Source of the DNA: Hirudinaria manillensis
Lineage: Eukaryota > Annelida > Clitellata > Hirudinida > Hirudinidae
Assembly (NCBI GenBank): GCA_034509925.1
Contig: CM067537.1
Span: forward strand, 2,959,001 to 3,023,000
Direction of reading: 5' to 3'
DNA: 64,000 bases
Position numbers and translations under genes: made by a program. The notes below the pieces were generated by a model. That model saw nothing but the letters and a program-made list of their open reading frames with translations, made no database searches and was not told where the DNA came from. This document shows positions 1 to 10,022 of the stretch, piece by piece; the first letter of the stretch is position 1; the number at the start of each line of letters is the position of its first letter.

Positions 1-110
1 TTTTTTTTTTTGAGAGTTTAGAGTTTATTGAACAAACAATTGAACAAACAATAATGTACATAAGTACACCAACGAAACAAATTAAACTTAAAATACAAAA
101 TAAACTCATA

Positions 111-156
111 GGGTCAGTCTTAAGGAAGCGCAAGCTTCCGCTAAACAGACTGGCCC
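111..156 (-). other. Stem-loop in retrotransposon 3' UTR
   Basis: The outer arms GGGTCAGTCT (111-120) and AGACTGGCCC (147-156) pair with one G-T type mismatch. The inner arms GGAAGC (124-129) and GCTTCC (134-139) pair perfectly around the four-base loop at 130-133. The same structure is kept in the second copy at 60165-60210. In related elements a 3' hairpin of this sort can be what the reverse transcriptase recognises; that role is an inference here. Confidence 0.7.
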
Positions 157-192
157 TAAAAATCATAATATATATAATACAACCATGTAAAT

Positions 193-945
193 TCAAACAA
201 CCCTTACTAAATGAGACTTATACAATTTCTTAAACAACAGAAACAATAACTCAAAAGGACATGAATGAAAACAGGTTAATTCCCTAACTGAATCTGGAAT
301 TGAAGTATATAATCTGGGCCCATAACATTGTATAGAAAATAATTTCAAAGTAGATTTAGCAAAGGTAGGACTGTATTCGTGAGTGTTACGTAAGAAATAA
401 GAAGGATTGTTATAGGTATTGCTTGTTATGAAAAAATCTGAAAATATTTTAGGAATAGAATTGAAGTGATAGGCAAACATAAAAAGGGCAGTTTGTAAGT
501 CATGAATTTGGGTTACACTTAGTAAATTATTGTTTGTAAAAGCAGAGACAGTCGATGATAGAGGCGGCAGCAGGAAAATGACACGCACAATCCGTTTTTG
601 TAATAATGATAACTGATGTAAGTGTGTCTTGTAAGTAGAAGCCCATATGATATTACAGTAAGTTAGGTAGGGATAGACAAGTGAAAAATATAATGAAAGT
701 GCTATTTTTGTGTTGATAAAAGGCCGTATCCTTGATATTATTCCAATATTTCTGGAGATGCGATTTTGTAAATAAGATATATGGTTTAGCCAAGAAAGGT
801 GTTCATCTATTGTGATCCCTAAATATCTAATACTTGTGACTCTATTTAGGGAAAACTTATCTATGTAGAGAGAGGAGTTACATGCAATGACCTTTCTGGA
901 AGAGTGAAAAACCATAAAATTTGATTTATAAACATTGATAGATAT
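193..945 (-). CDS. Reverse transcriptase C-terminal fragment
   Basis: About 250 residues are open without a stop, ending at 193-195. The sequence YLGITIDEHLSW, then a region like SLYFSLVYPYLTYCNIIWAS and a final basic tail (FKKLYKSH), is typical of the region after the catalytic palm in CR1/Jockey-group non-LTR reverse transcriptases. The catalytic FADD motif and the endonuclease domain are missing, so the fragment cannot be active. The lack of frameshifts suggests a fairly recent insertion. The first residues of the open frame (to 1005) are read through an ATT repeat and are not part of the family. Confidence 0.8.
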   Translation of the reverse strand: MSINVYKSNFMVFHSSRKVIACNSSLYIDKFSLNRVTSIRYLGITIDEHLSWLNHISYLQNRISRNIGIISRIRPFINTKIALSLYFSLVYPYLTYCNIIWASTYKTHLHQLSLLQKRIVRVIFLLPPLSSTVSAFTNNNLLSVTQIHDLQTALFMFAYHFNSIPKIFSDFFITSNTYNNPSYFLRNTHEYSPTFAKSTLKLFSIQCYGPRLYTSIPDSVRELTCFHSCPFELLFLLFKKLYKSHLVRVV

Positions 946-1018
946 TATTATTAATAATATTAATATTATTATTATTATGGATTTACTTTGTGCATATAAA
1001 GTCAAATTTTATGTATTA

Positions 1019-2482
1019 CTAGCGGTGCCCAGCCACGCGTTGCTGTGGCTCAATTTAATTAATTTTAAAAGAAAGAAATTTAGCACATGTTTGCTAAGAT
1101 GTTTATTTTTACAATTTCACAATGCTTGAGGGTTAGTTGTTCCGTTCTCTGTACAAATACCGACATTATCAGGTTTCCCGATTCTAGAAAACGCAACATG
1201 TAATTGCCCATGATTCTAATGCTTTAAATATTTCGAAGTACTTTTTCAATCAATTCTTTTTTTTGTCTTTATGCCACGAAAATACAGAAATTATGAGGCA
1301 ATGAAATTCTTCCTGAAGTCAGATCAACCATTTCGCATTTGTTTTACTGCTAATTTACTTATATCTGCTGTCGATCTTCCTCTGCATAAATAATATCCAT
1401 CATATCCTGCAAATGTGGTGGAGACCAATTATGTTCTTTTTTTCCTTTGACTATCGTCGGCGTTTTCAATCTTAGATTTCGTGTTAATAAATGTTAATTT
1501 TGTTGAACTCTGAACTTTTCCTAAATCAGTTATGAGAGTTTCAACTTTGGTTTGAAACAAACTGCTCCATTGTTTTGTTCCTTCTCTACTTTCTTCCAGC
1601 TTATGGACGGAGAATTTGTTTAATTTTTTCAAGTTTTGTCGCAGAACATTTATTTGCTTTCCTTGGTCTCTGATGGTTGCGCACAGGGGTATCTGCTATA
1701 TAGCGTTCAATTCTTCAATATCTTTAAAAGACATTTCAGCTGGTCTTTCGTGTCCTTTGAATTCCTTTCAACAAATTTCTTTAGATATTCCTCCAGGTGA
1801 AATTCAAGATGTTCAGCCGCAATTCTGATTTCGCCTTCGTGGTCTTGGCATAATTTCGTTTCAAAATGACAAAAAAACGACATTTTATTTTTACAATTTC
1901 ACCATGCTTAATTTGAGGTTCTACTGATACAGTTTCTGTAGGAATCAAACAAAAATGAATTAATAACGTTTAATGACATTTATATGAAACCTATATAAAA
2001 ACAATCGTCTAATCGAGTACTATGTTGTGTCAAAATTTCAAAGCAATTGGTAAGAACTTTCAGATAACATTGATTAAGTGCAAACACAGTTAAATTTTTA
2101 TTTACAAAGAAATGAAAAAGCACACATTTTCTAATATGTTTATTTTTACAATTAAACAATGCCGTTTGATATTTTGCTGATACACTTTCTAGAGGAAACA
2201 AACCAAAGATAAATTTAATATAATAATGTCATAACATTATTTAATTTTATTATTTTAATAAAAATTTAAATGTTCGCCTTTTTTTCGTTCATGGCAAGAT
2301 GGCCGGATTTTCTAAAAAAGCGTATTTTTACGTGATATAGTAGTGGCATATACATGAAACCTATATACAAACACTCCTCTAATCGAGCAGTATGTTGTGT
2401 CAAAATTTCAAAGCAATTGGTCAAGTACTTTCAGAGAACATTTGCATGCTAAAAACGCACATTGCATTTTTATTTATATAGA
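1019..2482 (-). mobile_element. Decayed Helitron with both termini
   Basis: Read on the minus strand, the element starts TCTATATAAATAAAAATG at 2482 and ends in a stem-loop (AGCCAC at 1031-1036, GTGGCT at 1045-1050, eight-base loop) followed by GGGCACCGCTAG, ending at 1019. A 5' TC, a 3' hairpin just before CTAG, and insertion between host A (2483, read on the minus strand) and T (1018) are the defining marks of a Helitron. It is 1464 bp long and holds broken pieces of the Helitron helicase (1117-1335) but no Rep domain, so it cannot move by itself. A segment of about 80 bases is present twice inside it (about 1982-2065 and 2350-2435). Confidence 0.8.
1117..1335 (-). pseudogene. Helitron helicase C-terminal remnant
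   Basis: Two pieces of the Pif1-like helicase of Helitrons can be read. One is TSGRISLPHNFCIFVA (about 1273-1320). The other is HGQLHVAFSRIGKPDNV, whose CAT codon is at 1210-1212 and which runs to a TGA at 1117-1119. HGQLHVAFSR matches helicase motif VI (consensus HGQLYVALSR), which normally lies close to the protein's end. Stops and frame changes separate the pieces, so this is a dead gene. Further upstream, 1429-1828 holds a lysine-rich open segment that may be a captured or decayed sequence; I cannot assign it. Confidence 0.75.
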
Positions 2483-3663
2483 TTGTAAAATACATATTAT
2501 TGATTATTATAATTTATACTATTTAGTAACGACCTGAATCTGTAAACGAATAACAGATAACTGTCCATGAATAAATCTCTTAATCCTCTCACACCATAAA
2601 TCACTATCAGAGATTAATTAAGACGATACGCCAACTGCCGCTGAAATCTAATATGATGTCTATTATTATAAGTAATGCTTGTAAATAATGATGATTGGTC
2701 GTTTAAGTTAAGTTCAGCCGTGGAATAGGAGAGATTGGAGATGATTGAGACACTTGATTAACTTTGACATGTTTCACTCGTTTATGGAGATTTTTGTTAG
2801 TAAATTAACATCCTGTTATAAGATTATAGCATACAGAATAAAATGTCGATAGTATTTTCTAGTAAAAGTTAGATGAGAACTTGTTGCATATTTAAAAAAT
2901 AAAGTAGTATAAAGACGTTAAACTTTTTCTTTTCAACCATTTAATTTGTTCGCAACAAACGTTACAAACAGCTCCAAAGTTTGTAAGGTGACGTTTGTCT
3001 TGCAGGAGCGAATAAAAAAGATTTTTTGCATTTATATTAATTAATGTAAAATAATTTATCACAATATTTTGCTGCGTTATTACGAGGCTGTACTAGGGAC
3101 TATGACCTTTGGTCAGGTAATGATCTCATTCATTGGAAGTCACTCTTAAATTTGCTTTAAAAAATTTCCTTGTTTTCCAGCGTAGAAAATATTCCTCTGT
3201 TCAGATGTGTTGGCTCGGAGGATGATGATGATGATGATGTCGTTTAAGTAAGTAAAGATACTGATGGCATTCAGATCATCCAACACTTCAGCTTTTACCG
3301 CATTACATTGTTTGCATTATCAATTAAAATGGAAGCACTCAAAAGTTGGCTTAAGTAAGCATTTAAAAACTATGCAAATACCTCTGATTAATTAATAATT
3401 ACAGTTAAATGAAAGCTTAAATATTTCTTAATTCTTATAGATTCAACAAAATGTAAATGGCCTCAATTAAAGCACCATCCTCTCTGTAGTTGTACAATAA
3501 CTTAAAATCTGTTGTAAACAAATCTGTAATTGATTATTGTGAAATAAAGCACCACAAATCGCATATAAAATGTAAATTACCTTTTACATTTTTGGGGCTA
3601 TTTAATTTTTAAGTGTGGTTTGTTTATCGACATTAATTCCCGGGTTTTTTATCCGCAATCATT
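2483..3663. other. Intergenic, AT-rich
   Basis: No gene is recognised. There is one possible orphan exon at 3181-3249 (+): it follows a good acceptor (ttttccag) and reads VENIPLFRCVGSE, then six Asp encoded by a GAT run, VV and TAA. I cannot connect it to an upstream exon in phase. The rest is AT-rich and includes the presumed NTHL1 promoter just before 3664. Confidence 0.4.
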
Positions 3664-5663
3664 GTGATTCCTAATATATTTAAGATTTGTCAGCGAATGA
3701 TGACCACGACTAGAAGTCGTTCGGCTGCGAAAAGACCATCGAGTGACTCAAATAACGAAGAAGTTTCTTCTGAGAAAGTGATTAAATCCAAATATTTTAA
3801 GTGCACGCATACATCAACAGCTAAGGACTGTGAACCTCCCTTCTGGGAGAAACATCTCGAAAATATAAGAAAGATGCGGGAAGGTAAGGATGCACCCGTG
3901 GATACGATGGGTTGTGACAAATTGAAAGATGAAAATGCTTCTCCCAAGGTAGGTTGTGAATGATATTTTAAAAAATTGCAATGGTTGCAGAGGGTCGAAA
4001 CTCATTTATTTTAAAGGCAGTGCTTATGTAGTCAACTTTATTTTCGACAGCTGATGGCAATTTTGAAATCATTCTAATTTCTGTTTTAGAATTAATGTTT
4101 TTATTATATATTCGCCTAAGAAAAATTGTTCCAAGAAAGGAAGCCTAATATATTTATTTATCCCATACTCTGTCAAACTAATTGATAATATTCATATTCT
4201 TTTGATTGTCACAGGACATGAGATTTCAATGTCTCTTGTCTCTGATGCTCTCCAGTCAAACAAAAGATCAAGTCACTGCCATGGCCATGTCAAAACTCAT
4301 TGAACACGGATGCAGTGTTGGAAACATTGCATCAACAAAGGAAGACAAAATAGGGGAACTTATTTATCCAGTTTCATTTTACAAGGTTTTTTTAATCGAC
4401 ATGTTGTTGTCACGTTGGCCCTAGCAGCAATAATGTTATAACCCTATACCCAAATAATTAATAATTAAAATCATATTATAATTAATTATAAACTTAATAT
4501 AATTCGATTTTCATTCATTCAACAAACATTTATTTTTGCCAGACAAAAGCAAAGCACATCAAGAAGACATCAGAGGTTCTTCTCTCCAGTTATGATGGAG
4601 ACATTCCTAGGTCTGTCAAAGAGCTCTGCAAACTCCCAGGTAAAGACAACAACAACAATAATAATGGTGATGATGATGATGATCGCAATGCATGTCAATT
4701 GTTAACAACATAAATAACATAAATGAAGCAAACCAATCTTATTGAGATTATTAATCATCATCTATTGCTTGAACTTGGATTTACTAATAATAATAATGTA
4801 ATAATAATAATAACAATAATAATAGTTAATTTGTAAAGTGCCACATGCGTAGCATCAGAGGCGCTTATCACTATGTCCTGTAATTGTAATTAAATCTCAC
4901 GACACATCACAAAATGCATATTTTTTTTCTCTATCAATAAAACAAAAAAAAAAGATTCCTTAAAAAGGCATTTGAACCCTCAAACGTCAGGAGTTGGTCC
5001 AAAGATGGCGCACCTGACGATGCAATGCGCCTGGGACGAGGTGACCGGAATTGCAGCCGACACTCACGTCCACAGAATCTCGAACCGTCTCGGTTGGGTG
5101 AACACGAAAACGCCCCTCAAGACTCAGTCCGACCTCGAAGAATGGCTGCCAAAGTCCGTGCCAACGATTTACAGTTTTTAATTTATTAAGAACTTTAATT
5201 AACTTTCATAAGGAAGTATGATTTGCATAAGATTTTTAGAAGATAACATCATCAATGTCAATGAGCCATTTATAGAACGTACATTTTCAAGGGCTTAGAC
5301 AAGATAAGTACATAGATAAGTTATGACTGTAATGTGATATGGACGAGTTTGATATGATGATAAAGCAGTGTTTTTTGATAAAATAACTGGAACAAGTTGT
5401 TAAGAGATAAAGCACAATTTGGTTTGGATCTAAGGATTCTTTGATAAATTGTTGGAGTGAATGATGATTGTATGTGATCCTAAATGATAATGTTATTGAT
5501 TTTTTTTTCATTATATTATATTTTTTGCAGGGATCTTTGGGGTGAGATAAATGGGATCCTTGTTGGTTTTGGACAGCAGATCTGCCTTCCAGTTCGGCCA
5601 AAATGTTCAGAATGTCTCAACAAGTCCATATGTCCATCTGCACCTAAGCAGTTCCAAACATGA
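3664..5663 (+). CDS. NTHL1: Endonuclease III-like DNA glycosylase/AP lyase
   Basis: Five exons: 3664-3948, 4215-4385, 4543-4639, 4991-5153, 5531-5663, all GT-AG and in phase, giving 282 residues (human NTHL1 is about 300). NTHL1 removes oxidised pyrimidines and cuts the abasic site in base excision repair, in nucleus and mitochondria. The helix-hairpin-helix reads LPGVGPKMA across the exon 3/4 junction and carries the catalytic Lys; the catalytic Asp lies in ADTHVHRI. The 4Fe-4S cluster motif is complete near the C-terminus (C-x6-C-x2-C-x5-C, starting CLPVRPKC). Exon 2 holds the conserved [15 protein letters not shown] helix. The N-terminus is basic (RSRSAAKRP), as expected for nuclear or mitochondrial targeting. 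A second ATG at 3697, with another at 3700, could be used instead of 3664. In vertebrates the neighbour is TSC2; that link is not seen here. Confidence 0.93.
4807..4865 (+). repeat. Dispersed AAT-linked hairpin repeat, locus A
   Basis: An AAT run is followed by TTTGTAAAGTGCC and ends in GGCGCT (4860-4865). AGTGCC (4837-4842) and GGCGCT form short inverted arms. Related sequence occurs at 16255-16300, 17068-17120, 32878-32925 and 57780-57855, always beside an AAT run. It lies in NTHL1 intron 3. Confidence 0.55.
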
Positions 5664-5810
5664 TTGAAATTCTAAATTTCTCAACATAAAGATTCTTTAA
5701 TTCACAAATCTCTGAAAACGTATTTTTTGTGTACAGGATTGTTTTGCATGTTTATGCTAACTAGTATGTACAGTGTGCATACGTTGTAAATACAAACGTT
5801 TATTTACCTA

Positions 5811-5816
5811 AATAAA
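5811..5816 (+). promoter_or_regulatory. Poly(A) signal of NTHL1
   Basis: An AATAAA lies 148 bases after the NTHL1 stop codon and is the first good candidate on this strand. Confidence 0.6.
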
Positions 5817-7590
5817 TTTTTATGCATACTTCCAGAAATGAATCACTTGAAAATATTTTCCATTGTCAGTCTTTTTGCAAATTAAAATTAGGTAAACCTT
5901 TGTTTTGTTTTGATTTTGAAAAACTATTCCAAAACACGGCTCCTTTGCCCGGTAGGAAAGACTCAAATCATTTCAGATTCATTTAATTTTCCTACATGAA
6001 ATCGCCCAAGGCATTCAGAAATCATTTTTGAGGAGCAGGTAATGGGCATTTAATCAATGCAAATTCGTGCCATAAAATGTCAGAAAGCGCTAAAACTTGT
6101 AAAATGTGTCAAAATTACCCTCGCTCCTGGCCCTAGCTCTTAACCCCTGCTCCTAACCCTAGGTTATTAATTATACAATAATTATAATATAATAATAGTG
6201 TTATAATAATAATGATATAATAATTTAATAATAACCTTTATTATGATAATTTTACATAACGAATACGATACGGTCTCGTTTCGCTTTACAAATGTTGATA
6301 AACACTTCTTTGAAGAGCATTTTTTGAGTGTCCAAATCCGACAAAAACAAAAAAATTACATGTGCTTATTGCGTGTAAAAGATCTTAAATTGACTCGATT
6401 TGTGAGACTGGCCGGTTGAGAGGTCATCACTTGAAATGGAAATCCAGGAAAAGATCTCGGACGATCCAACCCTAACCCTAACGATCCATCCGTGTTAACG
6501 ACCTAAGAAAATATTTATTAAGAATGTAAACTTTTAACTTGTCCCTAACAAACTAGACCCAAATGCAGGATACGATACAGTTTGTTCGCAAAACCTTTGA
6601 CCTTTAGAAGAAAATGAATTTCGGTTTGCGGGAGTTTCGCATTTTCAGATTCTAACATGGTATCAGTCAACTTTTCACTTATTTTTCTAAAAATTACTGC
6701 CTTACATTTTTACTTATAAATTATTTAATAATTTTCTATGTGTTAATCATTCCATCATAATACTTTTAAAAGCAAAATATTTACTTTTGGGACAATGGCG
6801 TCTTTTAATAAGTTGACGTCTATAAATAATATAAGATCGTTAGAAAGATAAATTTAGAGCTCAGATTGTGACCTAGAAGAGAAGCCATTATCTCGGTAAC
6901 AAAGCAAACATCTTGCTCATCACCAGGCAAGCCACAAGTCAGACACGAACCAACTGAGTCACTTGCACGCGTTCAGCCACACTTCGAAATGTGTTTTCAA
7001 TGGTGACCTTCATTCATTTTGAGGGATACGTGATCATTTCAGCGTATTCAGCACCTCAAACTGATGCCTTTTGAACTGGAATCACGTGGCTGGAGCATGA
7101 TCAGAAACCTGAAAGCTGCGTGAAACTTTCACCTTTGTTTAAAATATAAAAAAAATAGATGTAAATAGCCTGGAGATGTTATTGCACCGAAATAATATTT
7201 TTTAAAAAAGTGTTACAGCTGCAAATGTTAGTAACAGAAATGGATGCATTCTCGATTATTTGTCAGTTTCTGTAAAGGGAACGAGATTGTATCCACCTAT
7301 TTTGAATAATGACCTCGACTAGTAATGAGATCTTTGCTCCGCAACACTAATTTCAGTTCATTTCGTTCAAGTGCAGAGAAAAAAGATGTTTACAATTTTT
7401 GTAGAGCGTAGTTATTTTAAACAAAGTTATTTTATGCAGCGCCATTGATGAACAGTATTTAATCACCTGAGGCTTCTGTCTGGCATTCATGTCTGTATAC
7501 GTTGACGACGGTTGTTCTCGTGAAATCAAGTTTCGAAGAATTTGTTTTACTTTAAATATTATAATTTCGTTTGCGCAAATTTAGAAGAAA
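5817..7590. other. Intergenic between NTHL1 and TMLHE
   Basis: No coding signal is seen. Points of note are repeated CCCTAA/CCCTA-like words (6120-6165 and 6467-6483), too short to call an interstitial telomere tract, and AAT-rich stretches near 6170-6240. The TMLHE promoter presumably lies in the last few hundred bases; no TATA box stands out in this AT-rich DNA. Confidence 0.5.
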
Positions 7591-9479
7591 ATGTTTGCGA
7601 AAAATAGAATTGATTTGTTCGGTGCCATTGTTTACCGAATGATTAAGGCAAACTTTTGTGGTACAAGAATGTGCGGATCTGTGAGCAGCCAGCCTTGTAA
7701 TAACCATAAATATACTGTTTTTAATAATAATTCGAATTGGACGCTCAATGAATCCCTGAGAATAGAAAAGCAGAAAGATATCAATACCGTATGGCTAAGA
7801 GAAAATTGCAGATGCAGCAAGTGTTACAACCTTGAGACACAACAAAGAAATGTTTTATTTCACAAGTAAGTTTTAATATTTTGTAACTGATTTGTTCCAA
7901 AATCCTTTATATAATTTAAAATGTCTAATCTTAGGCTGGATGCAAGCTCATTTGAAATTGAAAGTTTAAAAGAGGCTGGAGAAGGAGAGACAATGGAAGT
8001 TCTTTGGGGAGATAGGCACATTTCCTATTATGATAAAGATTGGTTGAGGAACAAGCTTGCAAGCAATCACCTTAATCTCCAAGACAAAAAGCAATTCCTC
8101 TGGGATGGACAGACTGTAAACAATATTTTTATTGTGAACTTCTCCAAGATAGCTAGGAATTAAATAATTACAATGTAATAAAATTTCTTCATCATTTCAG
8201 ATTACCAACTACATGCAGGATAAGAAGATAGACTTTAAAAGTCTAATGAATGACAGAGCAACATTGAAGTTGGCCTGTGAAAATTTGTATGAGCTTGGAT
8301 TCCTCCAAATTGAGAATGCGCCAAAAAACCTCGATGCCACCGTCAGGGCGGCCGAGCAGATATCGCGCATAAAAGACACTTTTTACGGCAAATCGTGGGA
8401 AGTCAGCGTGGTGGATGACAAGAATGAAAGCAAGGTGGATGCCAAAGACACTGCATACAGCAACGTTGAGCTCCTTCCACATACAGATGGGAATTACTTC
8501 TCAGAGCCACCGGCCATCGTGGTATTAAATCATTTTGTTTAGAAAAAATAAAATAAATAAATTAATAAAATCCATATTGGAATTATATCCATTAAATTAT
8601 AAACAATTGCCCACAATTTTTTAACATTGGCCCAACAATTCAAGACTCAGTCTTAAAACTAATGCAAGTCAACCTTCATTAGGAATATTTAAATATCAAG
8701 CAATGGTCCATCACATATTCAACACCAGATTTGCATAATTTATTCTTCCAGGTGTTCCACCATTTGAAGGTTGCCGACGAGGGCGGTGAGATGGTACTCG
8801 TTGATGGGTTCAAAGTGGCAGAGGAGTGCAATCAACTCGATCCCCAATCCTATCAGATTCTCACTTCGCATCTCATTAACTTCAGGTGGGACGGATTATG
8901 CCCGTGAAATTATAAACTTGTTTATACAGTAGATCATACATTAAAATATAAACTAATGCATAAACTGCAGATCATACATTAACATAAATCCAAAATGCAC
9001 TGCTAGCAAGGATCAAAGCATGAATATTTGAAATAGTTTAATTTCAATTATAGTTCGTATTTGTGATGCCATTTGCATAACATTGGGGTTAATAGTACTT
9101 CATACTTATGTCTTATGTATGCACTTATTTCAGCTACAAAGATGACAAAAGATACCTGAACGAGGCATGTCCGACTCTCGAAATAGACAAAGCGACCGGC
9201 AACTTGAAGAGGATCAGGTACAACCACTACGACCGCTCCGCCCACCTCTCGCATTCTCCTTCGGTTCCGGTCTCGTCTTTCTACGAAGCTCTTTCGCTTT
9301 TCTCCGACATCGCCAACGATCCGAAGAACTTCCTCCAAATCCCTCCACGACCGGGGACGATTTACCTCATCGACAACTGGAGGGTTTTCCATGCAAGGAA
9401 GGCGTTCAAAGGACAAAGGATCTTCGTGGGATGCTACCTCGAAAGAGACGAATGGATGAGCAACCTCCGCATGCTCTGA
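7591..9479 (+). CDS. TMLHE: Trimethyllysine dioxygenase
   Basis: Five exons: 7591-7865, 7935-8115, 8201-8521, 8752-8885, 9134-9479, in phase, for 418 residues (human TMLHE is 421). The enzyme uses Fe(II), 2-oxoglutarate and O2 to hydroxylate N6-trimethyllysine, the first step of carnitine synthesis, in mitochondria. The N-terminal domain has the zinc-site signature WLRENCRCSKCYN. The iron ligands are His and Asp in LPHTDGNYF and the distal His in DNWRVFHARKAF. The C-terminus GCYLERDEW matches TMLHE (GCYLTRDD) better than gamma-butyrobetaine dioxygenase, and so do YGKSWEV and IRYNHYDRS. The basic N-terminus rich in Asn, Arg and Lys could be a mitochondrial leader. BBOX1 is the alternative, less likely. 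It converges on SF1. Confidence 0.85.
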
Positions 9480-9783
9480 ACGAGGAAGCCGATCGCCCGA
9501 TTCGAGAACGTTCGAGACTCGAACGTGCCGCTCTTTTTAAATCCGAAAATTCCAAACGAGCATTTCCCGTCGCGCTCTGACACTTCAGGTGACTGTCGCT
9601 AAGCTGCACCCTCATAGCTATTTTTATAAAGTCATTTCATTGGTCCTTCTGAACATCTGCTTGCATGTGATGTCATGCTTGCTGATCATTGCATTTCATA
9701 ATTTTTTTGTTTGTTTTTTGAAGGGAACAATATCCAGAAAATTCAACAAATGTCAATTCAGGTGTGGAAATATAGTGAAATAA

Positions 9784-9794
9784 TTTATTTTATT
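9784..9794 (-). promoter_or_regulatory. Distal SF1 poly(A) signals
   Basis: Two overlapping AATAAA hexamers on the minus strand, about 75 bases past the stop of the Pro-rich exon at 9868. They would serve the spliced isoform. Confidence 0.5.
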
Positions 9795-9867
9795 ACAATG
9801 TGAATCATGTTCCGAACGAGTTGGCCAAGCAACGTGGAGACCTAGTCGTTTTAAACTTGCAAGAACT

Positions 9868-10022
9868 TCAACACGAGTCTTGTGGAGGCAGAGGAGGAGG
9901 TGGAAGGTCATCCAGTGGTGGTGGTGGCGGCAGGTCACTGAGTGCAGGGGGAGGTGGTGGATTCCACTGTGTTGAGTCCTGACTTGGCTGTGGTGCAGCC
10001 TGACTCCAATCGCCATTTGGAA
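9868..10022 (-). CDS. SF1: Alternative SF1 terminal exon (Pro-rich)
   Basis: Reading from an acceptor at 10023-10024, this segment encodes about 51 residues, including PNGDWSQ and runs of five prolines alternating with Leu and Asp, and ends at TGA 9868-9870. It joins in phase (1+2) to a GTCGTT donor inside the main terminal exon (exon would end at 10220). Pro-rich C-terminal tails are typical of SF1 and many isoforms are known in vertebrates. No transcript evidence is available here. Confidence 0.55.

Larger units (their letters stand above)
1..945 (-). mobile_element. Non-LTR retrotransposon, 5'-truncated copy 1
   Basis: The element lies on the minus strand. Its 3' end is the run of T at 1-11 (a poly(A) tail in the element's sense), followed by about 180 bases of 3' untranslated region and then an open frame for the C-terminal part of a reverse transcriptase. 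The frame loses family resemblance at about 940-980, where an ATT-rich run begins, so the copy is truncated at its 5' end, as is usual for target-primed insertion. A second copy of the last 242 bases lies at 60066-60307 in the same orientation. Because the window starts inside the tail, the left flank and any target-site duplication cannot be seen. Confidence 0.85.

Noticed and set aside
3690..4005. Minus-strand ORFs of 85 and 63 residues
   Set aside because: Shadows of NTHL1 exon 1.
6467..6483. Interstitial telomere
   Set aside because: Only two to three CCCTAA-type units; too short to tell from chance.
7591..9479. Gamma-butyrobetaine dioxygenase (BBOX1)
   Set aside because: Same superfamily, but the active-site and C-terminal motifs follow TMLHE more closely; kept as the alternative.
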